Origin: a bacterium HR30
GTDB taxonomy: Bacteria > Desulfobacterota > Binatia > HRBIN30
Assembly (NCBI GenBank): GCA_002898795.1
Contig: BEIG01000010.1
Span: forward strand, 1-50,231
DNA length: 50,231 nt
Direction of reading: 5' to 3'
Of the stretch, positions 8,899 to 19,064 are shown piece by piece (the first letter of the stretch is position 1; the number at the start of each line of letters is the position of its first letter). The notes below the pieces were generated by a model, which was not told where the DNA came from, ran no database searches, and saw only the letters and a program-made list of their open reading frames with translations. Position numbers and translations under genes: made by a program.

Positions 8899-10053
8899 GT
8901 GCCCACGCCCAAAGCTGCAACGAAGTTTTCCGTCGACTTGGATCGCGCGCCATTCACGGTGATCTGGGAAGTCACCCGAGCGTGCGACCTTCGCTGTCTG
9001 CACTGCCGGGCAGATGCACAGCGCTGGCGACACCCGAGCGAGCTCTCCACGGATGAAGGTCGGCGTCTTCTAGAGCAGGTGCGTGACCTCGAAAGCCCAG
9101 TGTTCATTTTCACGGGTGGCGATCCCCTGCGGCGACTGGACCTGTTCGAACTGATCGACTATGCGGTTCGCCTTGGCTTGAATGTGGCCATCACGCCGAG
9201 CGGCACGCCTTTATTGACGCCGGCAGTTGTCCGGCGTTTTCGCGAGCAAGGCGTGCGGCGAATGGGCCTGAGCCTGGATGGCCCCGACGCTGAAAGCCAC
9301 GATGCCTTTCGCCAGCAACCAGGTTCGTTTTTGTGGAGCGTGACTGCGCTGAAAGCTGCGCGCGATTGTGGACTAGCCACGCAAATCAACACCACGGTGA
9401 CACGGCGCAACCTACACAAACTCGGGCGGATGGCTGCACTCGTGGGAGATTTGGGGGCTGCCACTTGGAGCTTGTTCTTCCTCGTGCGTGTGGGCCGTGC
9501 CCAAGAATGCGACCAGCTTACGTCGCAAGAGTTCGAAGAAGTGTTTGCTTTTCTTTACGAGCTTTCGCAAAGGGTTCCGTATCAAGTGCGGACCACTGCC
9601 GCCCCTCACTATCGCCGTTACGTCCTCCAACGCCAAACGGAGGAGCGTCGGCGCCAAGCGGCGGGCGTCTTACCCCTGTTGGGAACAATTCCGCAAGACG
9701 TCCCCGGTTCCATGCCTCGTGCCGTACACGGGGTTACTGACGGACGCGGGCTGATGTTCATTTCCCACATTGGCGAGGTGTGTCCAAGCGGCTTTCTCCC
9801 TTTGGTTGCTGGCAACGTCCGCCAAGCCTCGCTGGCGGAAATCTATCGCACGGCCCCGCTGTTTCAGGCGCTGCGGGACGTAACGAAATGGCATGGCAAG
9901 TGTCGTGACTGTGAATTCGTCCGCGTCTGTGGTGGCTCGCGGGCCCGCGCCTACGCGCAGTACGGCGACCCCTTGGCCGAAGAGCCCTTGTGTGCGTACG
10001 AGCCTCGCTCCAAACGCCGGGGCGCTTCGGTAGCTAGCCCGGTTCCTCAGTAA
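8899..10053 (+). CDS. Radical SAM/SPASM domain protein (TIGR04053-like)
   Basis: The protein has the radical SAM cluster motif CDLRCLHC in TRACDLRCLHCRADAQ, FIFTGGDPL (the GGE-like motif with D), and a C-terminal SPASM-like cysteine set (EVCPSGF, CRDCEFVRVCGGSRARAYA, plus a final Cys). I choose GTG 8899 because GGAG sits 6 bases upstream and because relatives start shortly before the RPFxVIWEVTRACDL segment; the ORF-track start 8824 and ATG 8833 are alternatives. The family includes haem-modifying enzymes (AhbD/NirJ type) and peptide modifiers. TIGR04053 proteins of this look have no established reaction. No precursor peptide or haem gene is seen next to it. It converges with aceE, five bases separating the stops. 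Confidence 0.85.
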   Translation: MPTPKAATKFSVDLDRAPFTVIWEVTRACDLRCLHCRADAQRWRHPSELSTDEGRRLLEQVRDLESPVFIFTGGDPLRRLDLFELIDYAVRLGLNVAITPSGTPLLTPAVVRRFREQGVRRMGLSLDGPDAESHDAFRQQPGSFLWSVTALKAARDCGLATQINTTVTRRNLHKLGRMAALVGDLGAATWSLFFLVRVGRAQECDQLTSQEFEEVFAFLYELSQRVPYQVRTTAAPHYRRYVLQRQTEERRRQAAGVLPLLGTIPQDVPGSMPRAVHGVTDGRGLMFISHIGEVCPSGFLPLVAGNVRQASLAEIYRTAPLFQALRDVTKWHGKCRDCEFVRVCGGSRARAYAQYGDPLAEEPLCAYEPRSKRRGASVASPVPQ

Positions 10054-10058
10054 TCCGT

Positions 10059-12602
10059 TCAGTTGCGAGCAGGGTCGGGCTTGTCAGGATCGATGCCGAA
10101 CTCCTCGATCGCGCGAGCGACGGCATCGGGCGCAATCGCGCCGCGTTCTGCCAGGAGCGCCAGAGCTGCGACGGTAATGCACTCTGCGTCCACTTCAAAG
10201 TAGCGACGCAGGGTCTTGCGCTCGTCGCTGCGGCCAAAACCATCCGTGCCGAGAGCGAACAGCCCATTGGGCACAAATGGCGCCAGTGCGTCGCCGAGCA
10301 CCTTCATGTAATCGCTTACCGCTACGATCGGGTATGGTTCGTCCACTAAAAGCTGCTCGAGGTAAGACTGCCGCCGGGGCGACAAGGGGTGCAACATGTT
10401 CCAGCGCCGGCACGCCAGCGCATCGCGCCGAAGTTCGGTCCAACTAGTGACGCTCCACACGTGTGCGGCAACTTGTCGCTCGGCCAGCAGGTCTTGCGCC
10501 CGCCAGGCCTCGCGCAAAATGGCGCCACTGGCAAACAGGTGCACGTGGGGCCAATCGCCCACGGGGTCGGCGGCTTGCAGCTTGTAGCACCCCCTCAGGA
10601 TTCCGTCGCGTACGCCATCGGGCATGGGTGGCTGGCGGTAGAGTTCGTTGGTGACCGTGATGTAGTAAAAGCAATCTTCCCGTTCTGTGTACATGCGGCG
10701 GAGTCCATCTTCGATAATCACCGCAATTTCATAGGCAAAGGCTGGGTCGTACGCCCGCACTGTGGGCACGGTACTGGCAAGCACATGACTGTGGCCATCC
10801 TGGTGTTGCAGTCCCTCGCCAGCCAAGGTCGTGCGTCCGGACGTAGCACCGATGAGAAAACCCTTGCCGCGAGCATCGGCGTTTTGCCAGATCAGGTCTC
10901 CAATCCGCTGGAAGCCGAACATCGAGTAAAAGAAGAAGAAAGGAATGGTGTTGACCCCGTGGGTGGAGTACGCCGTTCCGGCGGCTTGAAACGAGGCCAT
11001 GGCGCCCGCCTCGGTGATGCCTTCCTCGAGCAATTGGCCGTCGGTTGCCTCGCGATAAAACGCGACGACATCGGAATCGACCGGCTCGTACAGTTGCCCC
11101 TTGGGAGAGTAAATGCCGAACTTGCGGAACAGAGCGTCCATGCCAAACGTACGGGCTTCGTCCGCCACGATCGGAACGATCAACCGCCCGAGCTCGGGGT
11201 CGCTCATGAGTTGCCGCAGCAGTCGTACTAGGACCATCGTTGTGGCCACTTCGCGGGTTCCCGAGCCTTGGTAGTACTCTTCGAAAATGGACCTCGGAGG
11301 CGGTGGCAAGCTGATCGTGTGGCTGCGTCTGCTCGGGACGAAACCTCCCAGGGCGCGGCGGCGCTCCAAGAGGTACTCGATTTCCTCGCTATCTTCGGGC
11401 GGTTTGTAAAAGGGGGTCTCCGCAAGTTCTGCGTCGCTAATCGGGATGCCGAGGCGGTCACGGAACGAGCGGAGTTCCCGTTCGTTCAATTTCTTTTGCT
11501 GGTGCGTGACGTTGCGTCCTTCGCCTGCCTCACCTAGGCCGTACCCTTTGATCGTCTTGGCCAAAATCACCGTGGGCTGGCCGCGATGTTCCGTGGCGGC
11601 CTTGTACGCTGCGTAAATCTTTTCTGGGTCGTGCCCGCCTCGCCGGAGTTTGCGCAGCCGAGCGTCGGTGAGATCGGCCACCATCTCGAGTAATTCCGGA
11701 TGCACACCGAAGAAGTGGCTGCGAATGTAGGCGCCGGACTCCACTGTGTACTTTTGGTACTGCCCATCCACGACCTCGTTCATTCTCTGGACGAGCAATC
11801 CCTTTTTGTCGCGAGCGAGCAGTGGATCCCAGTCATTGCCCCAAATCACTTTGATCACGTTCCACCCGGCACCGCGAAACAAGGCTTCGAGCTCCTGAAT
11901 GATTTTGCCGTTGCCCCGCACCGGGCCATCTAGCCGTTGCAAGTTGCAGTTGATCACCCAGGTGAGGTTGTCGAGTTCTTCGCGCGCGGCCAACGTGAGC
12001 GCCCCGACGGCTTCCGGTTCGTCCATCTCGCCATCCCCGAGGAAAGCCCAAACTCGCCCGCCGTCGTGCGTGATCAGGCCGCGCGCACGCAGGTAGCGGT
12101 TGAATCGCGCTTGGTAGATCGACGTAATCGGCGAAAGCCCCATGGATACAGTAGGAAATTGCCAGAATTCGGGCATGCACCACGGGTGTGGATAGGAGGC
12201 CAAGCCGCCCCCTTCGGCGAACTCCCGTCGAAATGCCAGCAAGTGCTGCTCGGTCAGGCGCCCCTCGAGAAAGGCCCTCGCGTAAACGCCAGGAGAGGCG
12301 TGCCCCTGAAAGAACACTTGATCCCCCGGATGATCGGGAGAGGCGGCACGGAAGAAATGGTTGAAACCCACTTCGAACAGCGTGGCGACAGAAGCAAATG
12401 TGGAAATGTGACCACCGATGCCGGGGTACTCCTTGTTGGCATGCACCACCATGGCCATCGCGTTCCAGCGGATAATGTTTCGGATCCGACGCTCGATCTC
12501 GAGATCCCCGGGGTATGGTGGCTGCTCCTCCACGGGAATGGTGTTGATGTAAGGAGTCGTAAGACCCGCAACGAATTTCGAAGCTCCGCGGCTGATCTCC
12601 AT
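10059..12602 (-). CDS. aceE: Pyruvate dehydrogenase E1 component, homodimeric type, without the usual N-terminal segment
   Basis: This is a thiamine-diphosphate-dependent decarboxylase of pyruvate, the E1 of the PDH complex. The sequence follows E. coli AceE closely: YINTIPVEEQPPYPGDLEIE near the start, the SSYPHP-like ASYPHPWCMPEFWQFPTV, the ThDP motif GDGEMDEPEAVGAL...NCNLQRLDGPV, GATSGRTTLAGEGLQHQDGH, and a C-terminal LGTDGFGRSDERKTLRRYFE. At 847 aa it is about 40 residues shorter than E. coli AceE at the N-terminus. This is not a start-choice artefact: reading upstream, TGA TCC ATG shows an in-frame stop two codons before the start. In E. coli the missing segment helps bind the E2 core. 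E2 and E3 genes are not in the window. The 5' region faces the porin gene. Confidence 0.95.
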   Translation of the reverse strand: MEISRGASKFVAGLTTPYINTIPVEEQPPYPGDLEIERRIRNIIRWNAMAMVVHANKEYPGIGGHISTFASVATLFEVGFNHFFRAASPDHPGDQVFFQGHASPGVYARAFLEGRLTEQHLLAFRREFAEGGGLASYPHPWCMPEFWQFPTVSMGLSPITSIYQARFNRYLRARGLITHDGGRVWAFLGDGEMDEPEAVGALTLAAREELDNLTWVINCNLQRLDGPVRGNGKIIQELEALFRGAGWNVIKVIWGNDWDPLLARDKKGLLVQRMNEVVDGQYQKYTVESGAYIRSHFFGVHPELLEMVADLTDARLRKLRRGGHDPEKIYAAYKAATEHRGQPTVILAKTIKGYGLGEAGEGRNVTHQQKKLNERELRSFRDRLGIPISDAELAETPFYKPPEDSEEIEYLLERRRALGGFVPSRRSHTISLPPPPRSIFEEYYQGSGTREVATTMVLVRLLRQLMSDPELGRLIVPIVADEARTFGMDALFRKFGIYSPKGQLYEPVDSDVVAFYREATDGQLLEEGITEAGAMASFQAAGTAYSTHGVNTIPFFFFYSMFGFQRIGDLIWQNADARGKGFLIGATSGRTTLAGEGLQHQDGHSHVLASTVPTVRAYDPAFAYEIAVIIEDGLRRMYTEREDCFYYITVTNELYRQPPMPDGVRDGILRGCYKLQAADPVGDWPHVHLFASGAILREAWRAQDLLAERQVAAHVWSVTSWTELRRDALACRRWNMLHPLSPRRQSYLEQLLVDEPYPIVAVSDYMKVLGDALAPFVPNGLFALGTDGFGRSDERKTLRRYFEVDAECITVAALALLAERGAIAPDAVARAIEEFGIDPDKPDPARN

Positions 12603-12794
12603 GGATCAAATTCTATCGTGTAGGGTGGAGCTTAGCTACGAGAAGCGAACCGAGGGTGGGTCCGATCCATGTCCGATTGCCGCCGAGTTCACCGAGTTTC
12701 TAGAGCGTCGGAATCGGAAGAGCGAAACGCATGCATTTTTGTTCCGGGCTCGCTGGGCACGGTGAAAGCTAGGAAAGCTGAGGGTCCAAAAGTC

Positions 12795-14291
12795 ATGACG
12801 AGGGGATGGCAGCACAAACTAGCCGTACTGGGTGCAGCATGCGGAATCTGCTTCGCGTTAGCGGGCAGGCTGTGGGCAGAAACGAAAGGTGGGGCAGGCG
12901 AACGCCTGCCGGTGCGACCGTTGTTGAGCGATCGGATTCGCGTCGAGGTGGTCGACTGGTTCCGGCCCGCTCCGGGCCGAAGTCACGCAGGAGCGCAACG
13001 GTACTCCTTTTACGCCAACCAACTGCGCTTCGGCGCGGAGTACGAGTATGGCGTGGTCGGTGTGGTGCTCGAGGGCCAGTATACGCAGTTGCTCGGCTTG
13101 CCGGACGACGCGAGCTTGCCCCCACCCGAAGGAAACTTAGGCCCAGGAGCCATCTACTTTGCACACACGCGGCGCCACAACCAGGGCGAGGTGTTCCTGA
13201 AGCGAGGTTTCTTGACTCTGCGAAACTGGCAGGTACTTCCGCCCGCGAGCATCGCCCTTGGGCGGTTCGAGCTGAGTGACGGCTTGGAAACGGTGCCCAA
13301 GGATCCGTCGTTGGCGTGGCTCAAAAGGGCGCGAGTGGCCGAACGGTTGATTGGCCCATTTGGCTATACCCATGTCACCCGGAGCTTCGACGGCGTCCGG
13401 CTAGGCTGGGATGAACCCCGCTGGAATTTCACTGCCTTTGCCAGCCGACCAACCCAAGGCGGCTTCGAAATTAGCGCTAACCCCGAGCTCGACGAAATCG
13501 GCCTGGCTGGCGCGGCTCTGACATGGAAAGAACAGCCGAACCTATTCCCCTTGGATGGTCGCGTGTTTTGGTTGTACTACGAAGACGATCGCGATCGAGC
13601 GGTGAAAGTGGATAACCGCCCGGCCGGCACGCGCGTGAACGATCGAAAACGGATTGCCATCCACACCGTGGGGTTCCACGCGTTGGGAGTCATTCCGGCA
13701 GGGCCGGGTAAGGCCGACTACCTCGCTTGGCTTGCTGTGCAGCGGGGCCGGTGGGGCGACCTCGACCACGCCGCCTGGGCTTGGTCGCTCGAAGGGGGCT
13801 ACCAGTTGCCCTTCCTGCCGGCCGAGCCGTGGGCGCGCATCGGATACACGCAAAGCTCTGGAGATGCCGACGCTACCGATGGCGAGCACGGAACGTTCTT
13901 TCAACTGTTGCCCACCGCGCGACTTTACGCGCAGACGCCGTTTTTCAACCTCATGAATATCGAGGACTTGTTTGCGCAGCTCCTGCTACGACCTCATGCG
14001 CGGCTCACGATTCGAGCCGATTGGCATTGGCTCCGCGTAAACGATGCCGCTGACCTTTGGTACGCGGGAGGCGGAGCCAGCAACGATCGTATCTTTGGCT
14101 TTGCGGGCACGCCTACCGGTGGCCATCGGGAGCTGGCGCAGTTGGTCGACATCGGCGCCAGCTATCAAGTGCATTCCCGCGTGCAAGTTTATGCTTACTA
14201 CGGCCACGCCTTCGGCCAAAGCGTGGTGTCGCGCACGTTTGCCGGAAAACAGCTCGACTACGGGTACGTAGAACTCACCGCTCGTTACTGA
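12795..14291 (+). CDS. Outer-membrane porin, alginate-export (AlgE-like) family
   Basis: Start ATG 12795 gives a clean signal peptide (MTRGWQHKLAVLGAACGICFALAGRLWAE); the longer ORF-track start 12669 would bury it. About 470 mature residues show the alternating aromatic/polar strands of a large beta barrel, with LRFGAEYEYGVVGVVLEGQYTQ near the N-terminus and a terminal strand ending in an aromatic-containing VELTARY. The N-terminal LRVEVVDWFRP...RYSFYANQLRFGAEY pattern is that of the alginate_exp family. It likely passes small or hydrophobic compounds across the outer membrane. It lies 153 bases upstream of the molybdoenzyme operon on the same strand, so substrate supply for that enzyme is a plausible inference. 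The 192-base gap to aceE holds divergent promoters. Confidence 0.8.
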   Translation: MTRGWQHKLAVLGAACGICFALAGRLWAETKGGAGERLPVRPLLSDRIRVEVVDWFRPAPGRSHAGAQRYSFYANQLRFGAEYEYGVVGVVLEGQYTQLLGLPDDASLPPPEGNLGPGAIYFAHTRRHNQGEVFLKRGFLTLRNWQVLPPASIALGRFELSDGLETVPKDPSLAWLKRARVAERLIGPFGYTHVTRSFDGVRLGWDEPRWNFTAFASRPTQGGFEISANPELDEIGLAGAALTWKEQPNLFPLDGRVFWLYYEDDRDRAVKVDNRPAGTRVNDRKRIAIHTVGFHALGVIPAGPGKADYLAWLAVQRGRWGDLDHAAWAWSLEGGYQLPFLPAEPWARIGYTQSSGDADATDGEHGTFFQLLPTARLYAQTPFFNLMNIEDLFAQLLLRPHARLTIRADWHWLRVNDAADLWYAGGGASNDRIFGFAGTPTGGHRELAQLVDIGASYQVHSRVQVYAYYGHAFGQSVVSRTFAGKQLDYGYVELTARY

Positions 14292-14444
14292 GCGAATTGC
14301 ACCTTCTTTCCCGTGCGGCCGTACCACCCGGCGTTTCTCACGGTTGGTAAAAAGGCCTAGCCTTCCCGATACCACTGCACCGCAGCCGTAGCGGTATGCT
14401 TGTTGCTCGGTGGGTGCCGCGGTCAGCGAAAGGAGGCACGGATC

Positions 14445-17400
14445 ATGATCGACCGCCGGCGCTTTTTACAACTTGCTACAATGGCTGGGCTGGGTTCGGC
14501 GTTGACGCCGAGGGAATTGCTGGCGGGCTTACGCATTCTCACGCCCATTCGTGTGGGTAATCCGTTGGAGTCGTACCCGAACCGCGATTGGGAGAGGTTG
14601 TACCGGGACATTTTCCGGCATGATGCCTCGTTCGTTTTTTTGTGTGCGCCCAACGACACCCACAACTGCTTGCTGCGGGCATTTGTGAAGAACGACGTGG
14701 TCGTTCGGATCGAGCCCACCTACGGTTATTCGAAGGCTACGGATTTAGCCGGCAATCGTGCTTCGCCTCGGTGGGATCCGCGTTGTTGCCAAAAGGGCTT
14801 GGTGATGGGTCGACGCCTGTACGGGGACCGGCGCGTGCGCGGGGCCTTCGTTCGTAAGGGCTTCAAGACCTGGGTCGAGCGGGGCTTCCCGCGCGACCCA
14901 AAGACGGGCCAGCCCCCGGCAGAACTCATGCGGCGCGGGTGGGATAGCTTTGTCAAAGTGTCCTTCGAGGAGGCATTTTCGTTGCACGCACGGGCACTGC
15001 TCAACATTGCCCAAACTTACAGCGGCGAGGACGGCAAACGAAAACTCCTCGCGCAGGGCTACGACCCTGCGATGGTCGAGGCAACGGAGGGTGCTGGTGT
15101 GCGCACCCTCAAGTTTCGCGGCGGCATGGCCAAACTTGGAGCCACCCGGATTGTCGGCACATACCGAATGGGTAACCTGATGGCCTTGCTCGACGCCTAC
15201 GTGCGGAAGGTGGGGCCCGATCAGGCCAAGGGCGCTGGCCTGTGGGATTCCTACTCATGGCATACCGATTTGCCGCCGGGCCATCCCATGGTGCACGGTG
15301 ACCAAACCTCGGACTTCGAGTTGTTCGATGCGGAAAACGCCAACCTGCTCCTCGTTTGGGGAATGAACTGGATTACCACGAAGATGCCCGACAGCCACTG
15401 GATGACCGAGGCGCGGCAGCGCGGCACCAAAGTAGTAGTCATCACCGTGGAATACTCGGCCACGGCGAACAAAGGCGACGAAGTGTTGGTCATCCGCCCG
15501 GGAACGGATGCGGCACTTGCTTTGGGACTGGCGCACGTCATCGTCAAAGAGAAACTGTACGACCGGGATTTTGTCCTGCAGTATACCGACCTTCCGCGGC
15601 TGGTTCGCTTGGATACCTTGGAGCCTTTGCTGGCCCGGGATGTCTTCCCCAATTACCAGGAGTCGGAGTTGTCCAATTGGACGAAGGTCTTGGCCGCGGG
15701 CGAAAAGCCCCCACCGACTCCAGCGCAAAATGGCATCCAGATCCCGGCAAATCTGCGAGGCGAGTTTGCCGATTACGTGGTATGGGACACGAAGAGCAAC
15801 GGCCCCGTCGCAGTTTCCCGCGATCATGTTGGGGAACACTTCCGCAAGCGGGGGCTGGAGCCTGCCTTGGAGGGCACGGTGACCGTGCAGTTGGCCAATG
15901 GGGCCACGGTGCAGGCACGGCCGGTGTTCGACTTGCTCCAGCAGTACCTCCTGGAAACCATGACTCCCGAAGTCGTCGAGAAAATCACCTGGGCCCCCGC
16001 CAGCGCGGTGGTGCGCTTAGCCCGAGAGATCGCGGCAAACCGGGGCAAGACTTTGTTTGCCATGGGCATGGGTCCGAACCAGTTTTTCCACAACGACTTA
16101 AAAGATCGCGCGGTTTTCCTGGTGGCATCGTTAACGGGATCGATTGGCCAACACGGCGGCAACGTTGGTTCGTATGCAGGGACGTACCGCACCACCCTTC
16201 TGTCTGGCGTGCCTCGTTACGCGGCAGAGGATCCTTTTGACCCGCAACTGGATCCGCAAGGCCCGCCGCACATTAAACCATACACGCGCTACGAGTCGTT
16301 GCACTACTACGCCGCAGGGGAGCGCATCCTGCGCGAAGGAAACAAACAGTTCACGACCAGTGCGCATGTTCCAACGCCCACCAAGGCGATTTGGTTGAGT
16401 AACTCGAACTCGCAAATTGCCAACGCGAAATACCACTACGACGTGGTGTTCAACACACTGCGCCGCCAGGAATGCGTCGTCGTGAACGAGTGGTGGTGGT
16501 CAGGCTCGTGCGAGTACGCCGACATCGTCTATGGGGTCGATTCCTGGCTCGAACTGAAGTACCCCGACTTGACGGCCTCCAACACCAACCCGTTCCTGCA
16601 AGTCTTTCCCCGCACCCCCCTGAAGCGCACGTTCGGCACGGTGAGCGATCTCGAGACGTACGCGGGCGTGGCCGAAGCGCTGGCTCAACTCACTGGCGAC
16701 CGGCGCTTCGCCGATTACTGGCGCTTTGTTCGTGCGAACAAGGTGGAGGTGTACTTGCAGCGGATACTGGACGGTAGCGCGCCTACGAAGGGATATCGGT
16801 TCGAGCAACTCGAAGCCCTGGCCGCCCAAGGCATTCCGGCTTTGATGAATACCCGCACTTATCCGCGAACTTTTTCCTGGGAACAAGTGCACGAATCAAA
16901 ACCGTGGTACACGCGCACCGGGCGTTTGGAATTCTATCGGGGCGAGCCGGAATTCATCGAAGCGGGCGAGAATTTGATCGTGTACCGGGAGCCGGTCGAC
17001 TCTACATTTTACGACCCCAACGTGATCGTGGCCCGACCACACCCCGCGATTCGCCCGAAAACCCCCGAGGACTACGGATTCGACCCCGGGCGCCGCGACT
17101 GGTCTGCACGTCAAGCGCGCCACGTGATCGTGGCACCGGAGGAATTGCTCAAGACGCAACACCCGAACCTTCCGCTGGGTTTTCGTTACGTGTTCCACAC
17201 GCCTAAGTACCGGCACGGATCCCACACCACACCGATCGATACGGACCTGATGTCCAACTTCTTCGGGCCGTTTGGCGATATGTACCGTCGCGACAAGCGC
17301 TCTCCCCATGTGGGGGAAGCTTACATCGACATTAACCCAGAGGATGCGCGGGAACTGGGCATCAATGACGGCGACTACGTGTGGGTGGATGGCGATCCCC

Positions 17401-17915
17401 AAGACAATCCGTTCCGCGGCTGGAACGAACGCGGGCGTGAGGCCGAGTATCACGTTGCCCGTCTCCTCTGTCGCGCGCGGTACTACCCGGGCACACCACG
17501 GGGTATCACCCGCATGTGGCACAACGGGTACATGGCAACCCCGGGTTCGGTCAAAGGCCACGAAACCCGACCCGATGGCTTGGCCAAAAACCCGGAGACC
17601 AACTACCAGTCGTTTTTCCGTTACGGCTCCCACCAGTCGCTGACGCGTTCGTGGCTCAACCCCACACACCAAACCAACTCGCTGATCACCCGCAAGTTGT
17701 TCGTGCATGAGGTGACGAAGGGATTCCAAGCGGATGTCCACTGCGTGACCGGTGCCCCTCGCGAAGCGATGTGTAAGATCACCAAAGCAGAGGACGGCGG
17801 CATCGGCGGTAAAGGTCTATGGCGGCCGGTGGCGCTGGGGCTGCGCCCCAGCAACGAGAACCCTGCTTTGCAGCAATATTTGCGGGGCGCCTTTGTCACG
17901 GTTCGTAAGGCCTGA
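14445..17915 (+). CDS. Type II DMSO-reductase-family molybdoenzyme, catalytic alpha subunit (NxrA/EbdA-like)
   Basis: ATG 14445 has AAAGGAGG 8 bases upstream and gives 1156 aa. The N-terminus [18 protein letters not shown] is a Tat signal, so the folded enzyme is exported. The [4Fe-4S] FS0 ligands read C67-x3-D71-x3-C75...C115 ([15 protein letters not shown]), where NarG has His-x3-Cys-x3-Cys...Cys; Asp in the second position is, from memory, a hallmark of nitrite oxidoreductases. [13 protein letters not shown] (D275) corresponds to the loop that gives the Mo-ligating Asp in NarG/Ebd[24 protein letters not shown] and other bis-MGD-binding segments follow. The length is nearer to Nitrospira NxrA (about 1150) than to EbdA or SerA (about 900-980). 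Substrate is undetermined: nitrite/nitrate, or hydroxylation of a hydrocarbon or steroid. It is followed by beta, gamma and chaperone genes. Confidence 0.9.
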   Translation: MIDRRRFLQLATMAGLGSALTPRELLAGLRILTPIRVGNPLESYPNRDWERLYRDIFRHDASFVFLCAPNDTHNCLLRAFVKNDVVVRIEPTYGYSKATDLAGNRASPRWDPRCCQKGLVMGRRLYGDRRVRGAFVRKGFKTWVERGFPRDPKTGQPPAELMRRGWDSFVKVSFEEAFSLHARALLNIAQTYSGEDGKRKLLAQGYDPAMVEATEGAGVRTLKFRGGMAKLGATRIVGTYRMGNLMALLDAYVRKVGPDQAKGAGLWDSYSWHTDLPPGHPMVHGDQTSDFELFDAENANLLLVWGMNWITTKMPDSHWMTEARQRGTKVVVITVEYSATANKGDEVLVIRPGTDAALALGLAHVIVKEKLYDRDFVLQYTDLPRLVRLDTLEPLLARDVFPNYQESELSNWTKVLAAGEKPPPTPAQNGIQIPANLRGEFADYVVWDTKSNGPVAVSRDHVGEHFRKRGLEPALEGTVTVQLANGATVQARPVFDLLQQYLLETMTPEVVEKITWAPASAVVRLAREIAANRGKTLFAMGMGPNQFFHNDLKDRAVFLVASLTGSIGQHGGNVGSYAGTYRTTLLSGVPRYAAEDPFDPQLDPQGPPHIKPYTRYESLHYYAAGERILREGNKQFTTSAHVPTPTKAIWLSNSNSQIANAKYHYDVVFNTLRRQECVVVNEWWWSGSCEYADIVYGVDSWLELKYPDLTASNTNPFLQVFPRTPLKRTFGTVSDLETYAGVAEALAQLTGDRRFADYWRFVRANKVEVYLQRILDGSAPTKGYRFEQLEALAAQGIPALMNTRTYPRTFSWEQVHESKPWYTRTGRLEFYRGEPEFIEAGENLIVYREPVDSTFYDPNVIVARPHPAIRPKTPEDYGFDPGRRDWSARQARHVIVAPEELLKTQHPNLPLGFRYVFHTPKYRHGSHTTPIDTDLMSNFFGPFGDMYRRDKRSPHVGEAYIDINPEDARELGINDGDYVWVDGDPQDNPFRGWNERGREAEYHVARLLCRARYYPGTPRGITRMWHNGYMATPGSVKGHETRPDGLAKNPETNYQSFFRYGSHQSLTRSWLNPTHQTNSLITRKLFVHEVTKGFQADVHCVTGAPREAMCKITKAEDGGIGGKGLWRPVALGLRPSNENPALQQYLRGAFVTVRKA

Positions 17916-17925
17916 GGAGGAGACG

Positions 17926-19053
17926 ATGGCCAAGGTGTACAATTGGCAAATTGGTCGCGAAATGGACTACCCGTTCGAGGGGCACCGCCCGCAAAAGCAG
18001 TTTGCCATGGTGTTCGACACGAACAAGTGTATCGCCTGCCAAACTTGCACGGTTGCCTGCAAAACCACGTGGACCCCTGGACGTGGGCAGGAGTACATGT
18101 ACTGGAACAACGTCGAAACCAAGCCGTACGGCTACTACCCGCTTGGCTGGGATGTTCGCATCCTCGAAGCGCTCGGCGTGCAGGACATGACCGGGCCGGT
18201 CTATCAGGGCAAGACCTTGTTCGACGCCGCCCCGACGGGCGAGGTGATCCTTGGCTACTTGCCCGAGGACATCGACTATGCCCACCCGAACATCGGCGAG
18301 GACGACTGCGCCGGAACGATGCCGCAGGGCGCGCACCTGCAATTACCGCACATGCAGTGGATGTTTTACCTGCCCCGGATCTGCAACCACTGTACGTATC
18401 CGGCCTGTCTCGCGGCGTGTCCGCGGCAGTCGATTTACAAGCGTCCGGAAGACGGCATTGTGCTGTTGGATCAAAGCCGTTGCCGCGGATACCGTGAGTG
18501 CGTTCGGGGCTGCCCGTACAAGAAAACGTATTTCAACGCGGTGACCCGCGTGAGCGAGAAATGCATCGGTTGCTATCCTGCCATCGAACAAGGCCGACAA
18601 ACTCAGTGCACCATTGCATGCATCGGCAAGATCCGGCTGCAAGGTTTTCTTGGCAAACACGATGCACCCGATGAGGACAATCCCCTCGATTACCTGGTCT
18701 TCGTCCGCAAACTGGCGCTGCCGTTGTACCCGCAGTTTGGCCTCGAGCCGAACACCTACTACATCCCACCGGTGCATGTGCCGCCAGAATTCTTGCGGCA
18801 GATGTTCGGCTGGGGTGTGGACGCAGCCATCGCACTTTACCGCAAGCTCCACGAAGACAAGAAGTTGCTTGCTGCTCTCACTTTGTTTGGTTCCACACCG
18901 CAAATCATCCACTACTTCCGAGTCGATGGCGACTACGCTGTTGGCTACGACGCGACGGAAAAGGAACTCGTGCGGGTGCCGCTGCACGAACCGGTGGTCA
19001 TTCGCGAGGCGTACGACCGGGCGCACGACGCTTACCGGACGAACATCACGTGA
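17926..19053 (+). CDS. Molybdoenzyme beta subunit with four Fe-S clusters (NxrB/EbdB/NarH-like)
   Basis: ATG 17926 follows GAGGAGGAG by 5 bases; the track start 17752 overlaps alpha. The 375 aa protein carries the four cysteine groups of NarH-type subunits: [42 protein letters not shown] and CIGCYPAIE...CTIAC. The third group has Tyr where one Cys would be, as in EbdB/NarH-type subunits with one [3Fe-4S] cluster. The N-terminal [34 protein letters not shown] and [19 protein letters not shown] recall Nitrospira NxrB strongly (from memory), but it keeps the full CxxCxxCxxxC in the first group, where I recall NxrB having an Asp. No signal peptide: it is presumably co-exported with alpha. It conducts electrons from alpha to the gamma haem. 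Confidence 0.93.
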   Translation: MAKVYNWQIGREMDYPFEGHRPQKQFAMVFDTNKCIACQTCTVACKTTWTPGRGQEYMYWNNVETKPYGYYPLGWDVRILEALGVQDMTGPVYQGKTLFDAAPTGEVILGYLPEDIDYAHPNIGEDDCAGTMPQGAHLQLPHMQWMFYLPRICNHCTYPACLAACPRQSIYKRPEDGIVLLDQSRCRGYRECVRGCPYKKTYFNAVTRVSEKCIGCYPAIEQGRQTQCTIACIGKIRLQGFLGKHDAPDEDNPLDYLVFVRKLALPLYPQFGLEPNTYYIPPVHVPPEFLRQMFGWGVDAAIALYRKLHEDKKLLAALTLFGSTPQIIHYFRVDGDYAVGYDATEKELVRVPLHEPVVIREAYDRAHDAYRTNIT

Positions 19054-19064
19054 GGAGGGCAACG

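Noticed and set aside
14369-14397. Inverted repeat ATACC...GGTAT upstream of the molybdoenzyme alpha gene, considered as an FNR/NarL-like operator
   Set aside because: The arms are only 5 bp with a 19-base spacer and do not match TTGAT-N4-ATCAA or a NarL heptamer pair; too weak to annotate.
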